Source: Metabacillus litoralis (GTDB taxonomy: Bacteria; Bacillota; Bacilli; Bacillales; Bacillaceae). From it: a stretch of 64,000 bases of DNA. The position numbers and the translations under genes are program-made. Location of the stretch: assembly GCF_003667825.1 (NCBI RefSeq), contig NZ_CP033043.1, forward strand, positions 1,788,501-1,852,500, given 5' to 3'. This document shows, one piece after another, positions 8,416 to 16,432 of this stretch (position 1 is the stretch's first letter; every line of letters begins with the position of its first letter). Below the pieces are notes generated by a model that was not told the DNA's origin, did no database searches, and saw only the letters and a list, made by a program, of their open reading frames with translations.

Positions 8416-8476
8416 AATATCAATAAAACAAACAATTATAATAAAATTTTAGTAAGAATGAACAAAGGAAAAGAAT

Positions 8477-8668
8477 TTACTTTTTGGGCTGATCAAGTGC
8501 TTGGTAAGCTACCTGGTACTTTCCTCCATCGGCAACTTCTGAATGGTACAAGGCCTTAAGGGCATTGTTTTTTTCAAGACCCATTTCTACCTTTAGTTCT
8601 TTAAAGCGGGTATGCAGTTCTTTATTTTCCTTAATTAGTTGTTGCATTTGCGATTTTATGTACTTCAA
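8477..8668 (-). CDS. Small coiled-coil protein, unknown
   Basis: A 63-residue charged protein. Residues 5-35 (QMQQLIKENKELHTRFKELK) have heptad spacing of Leu/Met and look like a coiled coil. The rest, HSEVADGGKYQVAYQALDQ, is polar. The start is a TTG preceded by AAAGGAG at good spacing. It lies upstream of nothing on its strand except a family A repeat; the DUF188 gene lies behind it. No family recognised. Confidence 0.5.
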   Translation of the reverse strand: MKYIKSQMQQLIKENKELHTRFKELKVEMGLEKNNALKALYHSEVADGGKYQVAYQALDQPKK

Positions 8669-8710
8669 AATATTTAGCTCCTTTCTGAATCTCTGAGTTT
8701 AGCCTAAATT

Positions 8711-9158
8711 TTAACTAGAAATAACCTGTTTAAAAAGATCCCTAAATTGCTCCCGGTCTTCTGCTGTAAAAGGCTTTGGTCCCTTTGTTCGCTGTCCACT
8801 TTTTCGAGCCATTGCACTTAAATAACGTGTTTGCAATTTGCAATAATTGGTCAATATTTTCATTTGTATAACTGAATCCTGTATGGTGGAGGACGATAAT
8901 TCCTTTTGCTAAACCTAGCGACGCAAGACCATAATCTTGCGTCACAATAATATCTCCTTTTTCTACCAACTTCACAATCCGATAATCTGCAGCATCTGCT
9001 CCAGAATCAACATAAATGGTTTCCACTCCTGTTGGCTGTTCTGCATTAGAAAAATGAGAAAAGCTTGTAACGAGGATAACCCGGATTTCTAAATTCCTTG
9101 CTTCAGAAATAATAATATCTTTCACCGGACAAGCATCTGCATCCACATAAATTTTCAT
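8711..9158 (-). pseudogene. YaiI/YqxD (DUF188) family protein, frameshifted by a 7-bp duplication
   Basis: The first about 105 residues are a clear DUF188 protein ([16 protein letters not shown], then [16 protein letters not shown]). Reading without a frame change gives a wrong tail and a stop at 8742. The family C-terminus ([20 protein letters not shown], then TAEDREQF) is present one frame over and ends at 8711. The cause is visible: TTTGCAA occurs twice in tandem at 8830-8836 and 8837-8843. Removing one copy restores [11 protein letters not shown] exactly. DUF188 proteins are PIN-like putative nucleases. The gene is either inactive, phase-switched, or mis-sequenced here. Confidence 0.85.
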
Positions 9159-9468
9159 TTTCTTCCTCCTGTCAAGAAGTTCGACTTACTATTTAACTTA
9201 ATCTTTTTCAACTATAAAAGGGACTGGTGACTTTTGTTTAAAAATAATAAAGAGTTCTTCCTTTTGCTGTATTTTTCTATCCTCATATTATACTTAATAG
9301 AATTGTGTTGGCAAATGGTCATTCAATTGACATCAAAAGATACCTTAGAACTAAATTCTTGATTAGAAAGTCACACTTTTTATACAACAAAAGACCTCAT
9401 CTACCAATAACAATATTGTTTGTTGAAGCTCCCATTAAAGAAGCACTTCTATAGGGTTACATTTTTAT
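9159..9468. other. Intergenic gap
   Basis: About 310 AT-rich bases between two minus-strand genes. It holds only a poor family A copy near 9387-9430; no open frame with a ribosome site was found. Confidence 0.5.
9387..9430 (+). repeat. Family A repeat, poor copy
   Basis: AACAAAAGACCTCATCTACC, then ATTGTTTGTTGAAG. Only the right flank is convincing. Confidence 0.35.
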
Positions 9469-9933
9469 TCACTTGAAAGATTCAGCTATACTTATCATCG
9501 TTTCTTTCGTTACTTTAGTATCTAGACCTATTGTTTGATAGTTTAAAAAGTAATGATACTTCCCATCATTCCATACCAAATCTAATCCAGTAATTTCATC
9601 GTCAGTAAAAGAACCTTCAAGTTCGTTAATCTTTACCGTTTCTTCAAAGTCTCCACTATATGTTACATCCCCAAGGTGAATTCTTAAATTAAAGGCCTCA
9701 CCACTCTCTCCTATAAACTCAATTGGATATATTTGTGATTCATGAGGAGGCATTTGAAGTTCATATACCTTGATTTTCATTGGGAATTTAGTAGGTAGTT
9801 TAGGCTTAATTCCTTGGTCATTTAGTTCTTTCAATAATTCACTTTGCTCGAATTCAACTAAATTTTGTTCATTGCTGCAACTTGCGATAAGAAACAATGA
9901 AAATGCCATGAACACCAACATTATTTTTTTCAA
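9469..9933 (-). CDS. Lipoprotein, unknown
   Basis: A 154-residue protein with a type II signal peptide: MKKIMLVFMAFSLFLIASCS, lipobox LIASC with the lipidated Cys at residue 19. The mature part is a soluble beta-rich domain (FPMKIKVYELQMPPHESQIY; DLVWNDGKYHYFLNY), loosely like the DUF4367 domains of anti-sigma or sporulation lipoproteins. It would sit on the outer face of the membrane. The start is a TTG after GAGGGGG. It is a single gene with no functional partner nearby. Confidence 0.7.
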   Translation of the reverse strand: MKKIMLVFMAFSLFLIASCSNEQNLVEFEQSELLKELNDQGIKPKLPTKFPMKIKVYELQMPPHESQIYPIEFIGESGEAFNLRIHLGDVTYSGDFEETVKINELEGSFTDDEITGLDLVWNDGKYHYFLNYQTIGLDTKVTKETMISIAESFK

Positions 9934-10084
9934 GATTATTCCCCCTCTTATTAGAGATTACGGAATTATAACTAAAAAAGTTTCATATTTCCTTTTCAAT
10001 CATTTTAATACAATAAAGGTGGGCTTTCTTAACCTTCTAAAGCTACTCTGTCTCAGGATTAAAGACAAAGAAAGATGGACTGCT

Positions 10085-10136
10085 AAAACAGCCCATCCTT
10101 GTTCAATTATACCGCTTCTGTTTTTTGAAGATGAAT
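10085..10136 (+). repeat. Family A repeat
   Basis: AAAACAGCCCATCCTTGTTC, then ACCGCTTCTGTTTTTTGAAG. It adjoins the end of the DUF6366 remnant at 10142. Confidence 0.55.
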
Positions 10137-10141
10137 CTCTG

Positions 10142-10336
10142 TTAGAGAAGGAATAAGGTATAAATTATAAATCCTATTATTAATACTAGAATAAGAATAC
10201 CAGTTCCTTTTCAGCTTAAACCACCAACTAAATCAGACAATCCTCCACCGTGAACACTTCCAGCAGGATTTCTTTTTAATTCTTCTTGACGCATTCTCTC
10301 TCTTCTTGTCTCAGGATTTTCTCTTTCTTCACTCAT
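10142..10336 (-). pseudogene. DUF6366-like small membrane protein with internal TGA
   Basis: The frame begins MSEERENPETRRERMRQEEL and stops after 41 codons at TGA (10211-10213). In the same frame 22 further codons follow to TAA at 10142. They read KGTGILILVLIIGFIIYTLF, a membrane helix. Related Bacillus proteins have Trp-Lys-Gly-Thr-Gly at this point, so the TGA most likely arose from a TGG codon. The short product would lack its membrane anchor. The function of the family is unknown. The pattern and family are seen; the ancestral TGG is inferred. Confidence 0.65.
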
Positions 10337-10381
10337 ATTGTCTCTTCCCTATTATAATTACAAAAACAACACAATTAGTTG

Positions 10382-10434
10382 CAATCTTATTCAAGAACAG
10401 CGCTATTATTGTTGAAGATCAATAATATTTTTAA
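10382..10434 (+). repeat. Family A repeat
   Basis: CAATCTTATTCAAGAACAGC, then GCTATTATTGTTGAAGATCA. The right flank is intact and it follows the NIPSNAP gene. Confidence 0.6.
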
Positions 10435-10528
10435 AGGTCCTTGAAGCCGGACTGTGCTCATTTAACTATTGCCACCCGTTCTCTAAATAAATAGCTTACT
10501 CTGTATTTTAACTTTAACTAACGTATAT

Positions 10529-10834
10529 TCATTCGAATACAGGACGCATAAAGCTTCTCTCATAACTTAAAATACATTTAGTGTCTTCTGTAAATTTATA
10601 TGCTTCTTGACATTCTGCATCTAACGACATTTTTGCTCGGTACTCTTCATATGCAGCTAAGCTTGAGAAAGTGAATAATGCATAAGCAATGTTATTAGCA
10701 CCCTCATGCGGAAGAAAATAACCATGATGTGTACCCCCTAATTTATTAACCAGTCGAATCCACATCTTACCATATTCTTCAAAATCCTTTACTTTATAAG
10801 GGTCAATAACATATTTCAAATAACATGTAACCAT
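10529..10834 (-). CDS. NIPSNAP family protein
   Basis: About 101 residues of ferredoxin-like NIPSNAP fold: MVTCYLKYVIDPYKVKDFEE, then MWIRLVNKLGGTHHGYFLPH and ERSFMRPV at the end. The family of small cytosolic alpha-beta barrel proteins has no agreed bacterial function. The first in-frame ATG (10849) lies inside the GGAGG ribosome site, so the second ATG at 10834, seven bases after GGAGG, is the likely start. Confidence 0.82.
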   Translation of the reverse strand: MVTCYLKYVIDPYKVKDFEEYGKMWIRLVNKLGGTHHGYFLPHEGANNIAYALFTFSSLAAYEEYRAKMSLDAECQEAYKFTEDTKCILSYERSFMRPVFE

Positions 10835-10900
10835 TTCAATCCTCCACATAATTTATTTTTTCTCCATTACGATGTGATACACTCAATAATGAAAATCAGA

Positions 10901-11329
10901 TTATTTAAGTTTGAAAACTAAAATTCCAATAATCATAATTCCTAATCCAATTGATTTGTTAGCAGTAAATGCTAGCTTTTCAGTTCCAAACAAACCAAAG
11001 GTATCGATAATTAATGCCATGATTAATTGAGATATCAACAATATAGAAACGGCATAGGTTGGCCCAATCACCGTAATCCCTTTCATGACGCTGTAAACGA
11101 TAATCGCCCCAAATACACCTCCTAACAGATATAATTTATTGACATCGTTCAATTTATAAATACTGCCATCCCTTATAACCATGAATAATAGAAGAGACAC
11201 AATAAACCCTAAACCATGTACAATGGTACTGGTCTGCCACAAACCGAGTTTTTCACTCAGTCTCGTATTAAAAATAGATTGTAAGCTTATTAAAATCCCT
11301 GCAAGAAAAGAAAAAAGAACTCCTTGCAT
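10901..11329 (-). CDS. DMT family transporter (YdcZ/DUF606 type)
   Basis: A 142-residue membrane protein with five helices, the half-size form of the drug/metabolite transporter superfamily. Family features are FSFLAGILISLQSIFNTRLS, the GLGFIVSLLLF helix and the final GLGIMIIGILVFK. Such half-size proteins work as dimers or with a second half-gene, which is not seen here. The ATG follows GGGGGG. Only 12 bases separate it from the upstream regulator gene, so the two form an operon. The YeiL-YdcZ pairing is a known arrangement. Confidence 0.85.
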   Translation of the reverse strand: MQGVLFSFLAGILISLQSIFNTRLSEKLGLWQTSTIVHGLGFIVSLLLFMVIRDGSIYKLNDVNKLYLLGGVFGAIIVYSVMKGITVIGPTYAVSILLISQLIMALIIDTFGLFGTEKLAFTANKSIGLGIMIIGILVFKLK

Positions 11330-11341
11330 AAAATTCCCCCC

Positions 11342-12040
11342 CTATTCATATATGTTGCCAATCGCTAGTTCCTTTAATTTTTGTATATCTTTTATATAAA
11401 GACCCTCTTTTTTTCTTTCGATAATAGACTCTAAACAAAGTTTTTTTACGACTCTGTTTAAATGCCTGTAACTGGTACCAAGTAAATCAGCCACTTCGGT
11501 TAATTTTGGCGTTCTCATATCCTCAGAAAATATGTAGTTGTTTTCTTCGCTCATAACGGATAAAAGATAACTGGCAAGTCTGTTTTCAACTGGATAAAGA
11601 AGATTTAAACTCGTAAAATTAGAAAATGAATATAATTTATGACTGATTTTTTGAAGAATGAATTGTAGAAATTCTGGATTATTATAAAATGTCTTATATA
11701 ATATATGAAAATTAATTCCTATTAATAAACTTTCATATACAGATTCCACATTAACCTTAACCTCGTATTGAGTTGTAAATTCGATATCACCTATAATCGC
11801 CAAGGGATTGTTAAACCTTAATAACAGTGATCTCCCATTTGGCAGTGTTGTAAATACTTTTAATTTACCTTTGACCAAGAAATACATTTGATCCAACTTA
11901 TCCCCGTTCGAACAAAGAATCTCTCCTTTATTCAATTGATACATTTGCATATCTTGCAGTATTTCTTGATTAAACAGAATGTCTAGTTTATGTTCTTGTA
12001 AGTGAAATCTTAATAGGTCTTGATTAAACATTTCATTCAT
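11342..12040 (-). CDS. Crp/Fnr family regulator (YeiL-like)
   Basis: A 232-residue regulator. Residues 25-125 form a cyclic-nucleotide-binding-type beta barrel (GEILCSNGDKLDQMYFLVKG, then LPNGRSLLLRF). Residues 150-225 form a Crp-type helix-turn-helix (TEVADLLGTSYRHLNRVVKK). The nucleotide-contacting residues of true CRP are not evident, so a different signal is likely; E. coli YeiL uses an Fe-S cluster. It should control itself and the downstream YdcZ-type transporter. The ATG follows AGGAGG. Confidence 0.82.
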   Translation of the reverse strand: MNEMFNQDLLRFHLQEHKLDILFNQEILQDMQMYQLNKGEILCSNGDKLDQMYFLVKGKLKVFTTLPNGRSLLLRFNNPLAIIGDIEFTTQYEVKVNVESVYESLLIGINFHILYKTFYNNPEFLQFILQKISHKLYSFSNFTSLNLLYPVENRLASYLLSVMSEENNYIFSEDMRTPKLTEVADLLGTSYRHLNRVVKKLCLESIIERKKEGLYIKDIQKLKELAIGNIYE

Positions 12041-12105
12041 TTAAAACCTCCTGAAAATAATTAACTACGGGTTTCTTTATTCTAATTAAAAAGCATTTTC
12101 TTCAA

Positions 12106-12133
12106 GAAAAAAAGGACATATGTCCTTTTTTTT
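12106..12133. terminator. Symmetrical A/T-flanked hairpin
   Basis: AAAAAAAGGACATATGTCCTTTTTTTT is a perfect palindrome on a GGACAT/ATGTCC stem. It can terminate in both directions between the small gene at 12259 and the yeiL-like gene. Confidence 0.6.
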
Positions 12134-12258
12134 TACTTAATTTATTAAACTAAATGGTTCAATTCAAAAAGGACGCCTTATATTTTGGAATAGCCCTTTT
12201 TTTGTGGAAGATTATATCTATAGAAAAATTCCAATTAGGTTTAGTATGGGGTAACCGA

Positions 12259-12402
12259 CTACCTACTGCTTGCTTTTTTATTAACGATTATTCCCAAAGC
12301 AATAAGGATAATCGAAACTAGTAAAGCAGTTCCAACCCCAACAGGTGTAAAAAAGCTTATAAGCAATATTAAAATACCTAAGACTATTAATCCGCTACCC
12401 AT
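12259..12402 (-). CDS. 47-residue membrane protein, unknown
   Basis: Two hydrophobic helices joined by a short turn (MGSGLIVLGILILLISFF, then VGTALLVSIILIALGIIV), ending in a basic NKKASSR tail. The ATG follows GAGGTG five bases upstream. Short two-helix proteins like this are common in Bacillus and have no known role. It is a single gene. Confidence 0.6.
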   Translation of the reverse strand: MGSGLIVLGILILLISFFTPVGVGTALLVSIILIALGIIVNKKASSR

Positions 12403-12494
12403 ATAAACACCTCACAGTTTTATTCATATTATTTAAATCCATAACTTTATATGACTAATATAAATTCATTTCGGTCGCATCAACTTTAAAATTT

Positions 12495-12560
12495 CCAGAA
12501 TTAAATACAAAGCGCAATTCTTGTTTCATCAAGAATTGCGCTTTCTATTGCTTAAGATCA
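12495..12560 (+). repeat. Family A repeat, best-preserved palindrome
   Basis: AAAGCGCAATTCTTG (12509-12523) pairs perfectly with CAAGAATTGCGCTTT (12530-12544) around a 6-base loop. The right flank is CTATTGCTTAAGATCA. It lies just past the minus-strand gene ending at 12611 and reads as a terminator for it. Confidence 0.85.
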
Positions 12561-12610
12561 CAAAATTCACTATTAGCTCTAGTGTTGTTATATAGTATAT
12601 ATTCATTTGG

Positions 12611-12871
12611 TTATTTTGAAGTAGAGCAGAGTGGACCTTCTTCAGGTTGCTTTTTCTTTGCTAAAATAAGGTACATTCCAAGAATAAAAGTAATTATTAA
12701 AATGATACAAATTAGCCAATACATCGAAGGATAGTTATATGTAACTGTTGAAACTCCCGTAATATCATTTGTTATTTTCTCTTCAATAGGACGAAAATAA
12801 TAAAGAGTATCTATAAATAGGTATGTAAAAATAGCTGAAAAACTTATAAATATTCCTAATGCCTGTTTCAT
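12611..12871 (-). CDS. Two-helix membrane protein, unknown
   Basis: 86 residues: an N-terminal helix (ALGIFISFSAIFTYLFIDTL), a polar loop of about 30 residues, a second helix (YWLICIILIITFILGMYLIL), then a basic-acidic tail. The loop probably lies outside. Of two adjacent ATG codons the second is better spaced from GGAGG. No family recognised. Confidence 0.6.
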   Translation of the reverse strand: MKQALGIFISFSAIFTYLFIDTLYYFRPIEEKITNDITGVSTVTYNYPSMYWLICIILIITFILGMYLILAKKKQPEEGPLCSTSK

Positions 12872-12934
12872 CATTTCCTCCTCTTAAAACCACTTTTATA
12901 CAAGTTCAACCTAAAAAGGAAAAGTTCATCTTTA

Positions 12935-12987
12935 TAATAAAAAAAACGACTATCCTTATTCAAGAACAGTGTCCTATAATTGAATAA
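12935..12987 (+). repeat. Family A repeat
   Basis: AAAAAAACGACTATCCTTAT, then TCAAGAACAGTG, then ATAATTGAATAATTA. It directly adjoins the stop codon at 12988. Confidence 0.55.
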
Positions 12988-13146
12988 TTAATTACTTTCA
13001 ACTGATACTGACTCATCATCTGTAAATCCTTCTTTGAATATTTCTATTATATCTTCTCCCCAAAATACAAACAAAGCTAAAGTTAAAATACAAACCAAAA
13101 TAATACTCCCAAAGATTATTGAAGGAATGAAGCCTTTATTCTTCAT
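12988..13146 (-). CDS. 52-residue single-helix protein, unknown
   Basis: A basic N-terminus (MKNKGF), one long hydrophobic helix (SIIFGSIILVCILTLALFVF) and an acidic tail (EGFTDDESVSVES). The ATG has a strong GGGGGAG at five bases. Charge distribution puts the tail outside. No family recognised. Confidence 0.6.
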   Translation of the reverse strand: MKNKGFIPSIIFGSIILVCILTLALFVFWGEDIIEIFKEGFTDDESVSVESN

Positions 13147-13237
13147 AGTTTCTCCCCCTTGTTTAAGTTAACTGCCCGTTAACTTAATATTAAATATTTT
13201 AATATTATTCAATTTGACCAAAAGAGATCTTCCATTA

Positions 13238-13300
13238 TATGGCCTAAACATGAAATGAGTGCAATCTTCTATAATTGCGCTGCTGAAGAGTGTAATTAAC
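13238..13300 (+). repeat. Family A repeat
   Basis: Left flank TATGGCCTAAACATGAAATG, arms AGTGCAATCTT..ATAATTGCGCT, right flank GCTGAAGAG. It follows plsY. Confidence 0.6.
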
Positions 13301-13337
13301 TAACACACTCGTCTAACCTATTAAAAAACATCTAATT

Positions 13338-13910
13338 TCAGAAAATTTTGTTCTCTGTCCCATTAAGTATTCTCTTTAGATTTTGTCGATGAAGGATGAT
13401 TATTGACACGCTTATTAGTAGAGAAAGTGCTATGATAACTTTATCTTCAAATATAAGACTGTAAATAAATAATGCTATGGAGGCCACCATTGAACTTAGT
13501 GATACATACTTAGAAAATAACAAAGTTAACACAAACACAATAAAACCAATACAAACACCTATAGGCGTTAAATATAAAAAAACTCCAGTTGCTGTCGCAA
13601 CGGCTTTTCCACCCTTAAAACTAGCAAAGACGGAAAATATGTGTCCTAATATTGCTAACAAACCACATAAAATAGGGTTAACCGTAGAATTAAGTATTAG
13701 TGGAAGAAAACAAGCAAGTGTACCTTTTAATATATCAGCAATTGCAACAACTACCCCAGTTTTTATACCTAAAACTCTATAAGCATTAGTAGCACCAAGA
13801 TTCCCACTACCATAATTACGAATATCTTTCTTAAAAAACATCTTACCTACTAATAAGGCAAATGAAATCGAGCCTATTAAATAACTTAAAATTAAGGTAA
13901 AAATGTTCAA
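13338..13910 (-). CDS. plsY: Glycerol-3-phosphate acyltransferase PlsY (paralogue)
   Basis: A 190-residue membrane enzyme that transfers acyl from acyl-phosphate to glycerol-3-phosphate, the first step of phospholipid synthesis. All three PlsY motifs are present: YGSGNLGATNAYRVLG near residue 33, FKGGKAVATATG near 100, and the HRQNLKRILNGTE end. There are about five membrane helices. The start is a TTG (MNIFTLILSYL) with GAGGAG about twelve bases upstream. It is the last gene of a fabH-plsC-coaD-like-plsY row; a main-chromosome plsY elsewhere is likely but cannot be seen. Confidence 0.93.
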   Translation of the reverse strand: MNIFTLILSYLIGSISFALLVGKMFFKKDIRNYGSGNLGATNAYRVLGIKTGVVVAIADILKGTLACFLPLILNSTVNPILCGLLAILGHIFSVFASFKGGKAVATATGVFLYLTPIGVCIGFIVFVLTLLFSKYVSLSSMVASIALFIYSLIFEDKVIIALSLLISVSIIILHRQNLKRILNGTENKIF

Positions 13911-13983
13911 AGTAGGTATCGTCTCCTCACTTAGTTTATCATTTTTAAGTACCTCTATTTTTTGTATATTTTTATCTTAAACT

Positions 13984-14026
13984 CTTCGTTATTGAAGCAT
14001 CACTCTTTCTATTGCAGAAGATTGTT
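13984..14026 (+). repeat. Family A repeat, partial
   Basis: GCATCACTCTTTCTATTGCA, then GAAGATTG. Only the right half is recognisable. It sits between the CoaD-like gene and plsY. Confidence 0.45.
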
Positions 14027-14076
14027 AGTATAAATAAAAGAAAGATTATGTTAGATACTCTTTTTCTAATATCTAG

Positions 14077-14547
14077 TCATACTTTCTTCAAGAGTGCATC
14101 TTCAACGTGTTCTGGTATAAAAGTAGATAACCTACCACCGTTGAAATAAACTTCTTTCACCATACTAGAACTGAGAAAGGAATACTTTTCTTCAGAGTGT
14201 ATGAAGAAAGTTTCTGCTTCTCTGTAAAGGTTTTTATTAGTTAAGGCCATCTGAGCTTCGTACCCATAATCAGTAACAGTTCTTAACCCCTTGATGATCG
14301 CTTTATATTCATGTTCTTTCATATAATCAACAAGCAAACCTTCAAACGTAACAACTTTAACTTTTGGATTACCTTTAAATGACATCTTTAATAACCAACT
14401 ACATTCTTCCAATGAAAATAAATATTTCTTTTTAGAATTCACCATAACAGCGATTAAAATTTCATCAAAGAAATCACTTGCTCTATTTACTATTTCGATT
14501 TGCTCATTTGTCACTGGATCAAAACTTCCTGGATATATTGCTTTCAT
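14077..14547 (-). CDS. CoaD-like nucleotidyltransferase lacking the HxGH histidine
   Basis: A 156-residue protein close in length and sequence to phosphopantetheine adenylyltransferase (MKAIYPGSFDPVTNEQIEIV; NSKKKYLFSLEE; GLRTVTDYGYEAQMALTNKN; YSFLSSSMVKEV). The key (T/H)xGH motif reads TNEQ: Gly becomes Glu15 and the catalytic His becomes Gln16. The Arg before GLR is Lys. The enzyme may therefore be slow, altered in substrate, or a non-catalytic CoA-binding regulator of the neighbouring lipid genes. The ATG at 14547 follows AGGTGA; a GTG three codons earlier is less likely. Family membership is clear; loss of activity is inferred. Confidence 0.85.
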   Translation of the reverse strand: MKAIYPGSFDPVTNEQIEIVNRASDFFDEILIAVMVNSKKKYLFSLEECSWLLKMSFKGNPKVKVVTFEGLLVDYMKEHEYKAIIKGLRTVTDYGYEAQMALTNKNLYREAETFFIHSEEKYSFLSSSMVKEVYFNGGRLSTFIPEHVEDALLKKV

Positions 14548-14599
14548 ATAACTCACCTAATATATAATTGAATATTATTCTCTGATAAAGCTAAGAGTT

Positions 14600-15181
14600 C
14601 TAACTATTCTCTAAAAGCTTAATTTCACTATCTAGTCTTTTTAAATACTTTTCTATTACTTCATCACGATTCCTACCATCATTTTTCAATTTTATTGGTG
14701 AACCTATCATTATCGTTGATTTCCCACCTCGTAGTAAATCCTTAAAGGTAGTTGGCCCATTATATGCCGCTGGAACTAAAAGTGCATTACCCTTTAAAGC
14801 AATTGTTACTGCTCCTCTTTTTAATGGCATTTCATTAGTTCTTGTGCCACTTGGAAAAATACCAACACATTTTTCTTCCTTTAATAACTTCAATGGAATT
14901 TTTAAAGTACTAGGACCTGGATTTTCCCTGTTAACTGGGAAAGCATGAATTGATCGTAACAATTGACCAATTATTTTTGATTCAAACAGTTCTTTCTTAG
15001 CCATAAAATGAACTGGAATTGGATAAAGAGCTAGGGCAAGCATGATTACATCCACCCACCCTTTATGTGAACATGTAACAACAAATCCAGTGTGACTTGG
15101 TAAATTTTCTTTTCCCTTTACTTTTAGTAATTTTAGCATTCTTGTTAATACATATAGGATTGTACTAATTAACTTATACAT
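14600..15181 (-). CDS. PlsC-like lysophosphatidate acyltransferase
   Basis: A 193-residue acyltransferase. Motif I is CSHKGWVDVI (HX4D, His near residue 38), motif II VNRENPGPS, motif III FPSGTRT near residue 110 (the usual Glu is Ser), and motif IV LLVPAAYNG. It would acylate the sn-2 position of lysophosphatidate at the membrane. The N-terminal helix MYKLISTILYVLTRMLKLL may anchor it. The ATG follows AGGAGG. It lies 23 bases after the fabH-like gene in the same row, so its acyl donor is plausibly made next door. Confidence 0.88.
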   Translation of the reverse strand: MYKLISTILYVLTRMLKLLKVKGKENLPSHTGFVVTCSHKGWVDVIMLALALYPIPVHFMAKKELFESKIIGQLLRSIHAFPVNRENPGPSTLKIPLKLLKEEKCVGIFPSGTRTNEMPLKRGAVTIALKGNALLVPAAYNGPTTFKDLLRGGKSTIMIGSPIKLKNDGRNRDEVIEKYLKRLDSEIKLLENS

Positions 15182-15204
15182 TTTGCCTCCTAAAACTTAT
15201 AAAC

Positions 15205-16188
15205 CTATATAGTCCATTTAATTAATAACCCTGCGTGTGCTAGTCCCCCACCAAAACCATATAGTAATACCAGATCTCCCATTTTTAATCTGTTCTCTAA
15301 AACTGCTTTGTCTAGAGATAGGGGAATTGTTGCGGAAGAGGTATTTCCATAGTCAACTAAACTATATAACGTTTTTTCTAGTGGTAAACCACTTCTTTCA
15401 CAGATAGATTCAATCATTCTTAAATTAGCACTATGAGGAACAAACCAATCTACCTCATTTAAAGGGATAGCAGCCTTGCTCAAAACATTTTCTACTCCTT
15501 TGGGTACAGTTGTTACAGCCCATTTATAAACTTCACGACCATTTTGTACAATTTTACTCGTACTCGTTATTTCTTGTTCAAACATATGATTTGATAAGTT
15601 TGAACAGAATAAATGTTTACCGCCTTCTCCTTCCGATCCCAAATGTGCAGAAATGAAACTTGGGTGATCTGCATCATATTCTACAAGAACTGCTCCAGCT
15701 CCATCACCAAATAAAATACAGGTCGTTCGATCTTTATAATCTGTTATTTTAGACAGGGTTTCTGCACCTACCACTAGTATTTTTTTATGTAAATCAGATG
15801 TGATTAAACCATTTGCAACATGCAATCCATATGTAAACCCTGCACAAGCAGCATTTAAATCAATTGCTCCACAATTCTTTAAACCTAATTTTGCCTGGAT
15901 CATTGAAGCCACACTAGGTGTCTTGAAATCTGGTGTCAATGTACAAGAAATAATCAGGTCGACATCCTCAATAGATATTGGATAGCGTTCAATTAAGTTT
16001 TGGATTGCTTTAAAACTCATATCACTTGTATATTCTTTCTCTCCTGCAATTCTTCTTTCTTTAATACCAGTACGCTGGATAATCCATTCATCAGATGTTT
16101 CAACTAGTTTTTCGAGTTCATCATTCGTTAGTTTCTTCTCTGGTACATAAGAGCCTATTGCTGTTATACGCGCTTTTGATTTAAGCAT
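15205..16188 (-). CDS. fabH: Beta-ketoacyl-ACP synthase III (KAS III)
   Basis: A 327-residue thiolase-fold enzyme starting fatty-acid chains by condensing acyl-CoA with malonyl-ACP. The catalytic triad is visible: Cys in DLNAACAGFTYG, His in WFVPHSANLRMI, Asn in VDYGNTSSATIP. The C-terminal GFGGGLAHAGLLIKW is typical. The ATG at 16188 fits AAAGGTGG; a GTG four codons earlier lies in the ribosome site. It heads the fabH-plsC-coaD-like-plsY row. This is probably a second copy with special substrate range or timing, for instance branched or stress lipids (inferred). Confidence 0.93.
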   Translation of the reverse strand: MLKSKARITAIGSYVPEKKLTNDELEKLVETSDEWIIQRTGIKERRIAGEKEYTSDMSFKAIQNLIERYPISIEDVDLIISCTLTPDFKTPSVASMIQAKLGLKNCGAIDLNAACAGFTYGLHVANGLITSDLHKKILVVGAETLSKITDYKDRTTCILFGDGAGAVLVEYDADHPSFISAHLGSEGEGGKHLFCSNLSNHMFEQEITSTSKIVQNGREVYKWAVTTVPKGVENVLSKAAIPLNEVDWFVPHSANLRMIESICERSGLPLEKTLYSLVDYGNTSSATIPLSLDKAVLENRLKMGDLVLLYGFGGGLAHAGLLIKWTI

Positions 16189-16347
16189 ATCGGTTACCAC
16201 CTTTTTTATTATCTACAACTAGTATCAGGTACTAATTTTTAATTAAAAATAATACAATCAAACCGAAACTGGAATGATTGTTTTTCATATAAGAAATTAT
16301 AACTTAACTTTCCTTATTATTCCATATTTTCATCATTTAAAAGTACT

Positions 16348-16384
16348 TTTTATTCAAACGCGCTTTGATTGTTGAAGATTGTTA
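16348..16384 (+). repeat. Family A repeat, right half
   Basis: TTATTCAAACGCGCTTTGAT, then TGTTGAAGATTG. The left arm is lost. Confidence 0.55.
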
Positions 16385-16432
16385 TTGAATTAACGCACCC
16401 GTTACTTACCAGAATATCAAATTAACTCACAA

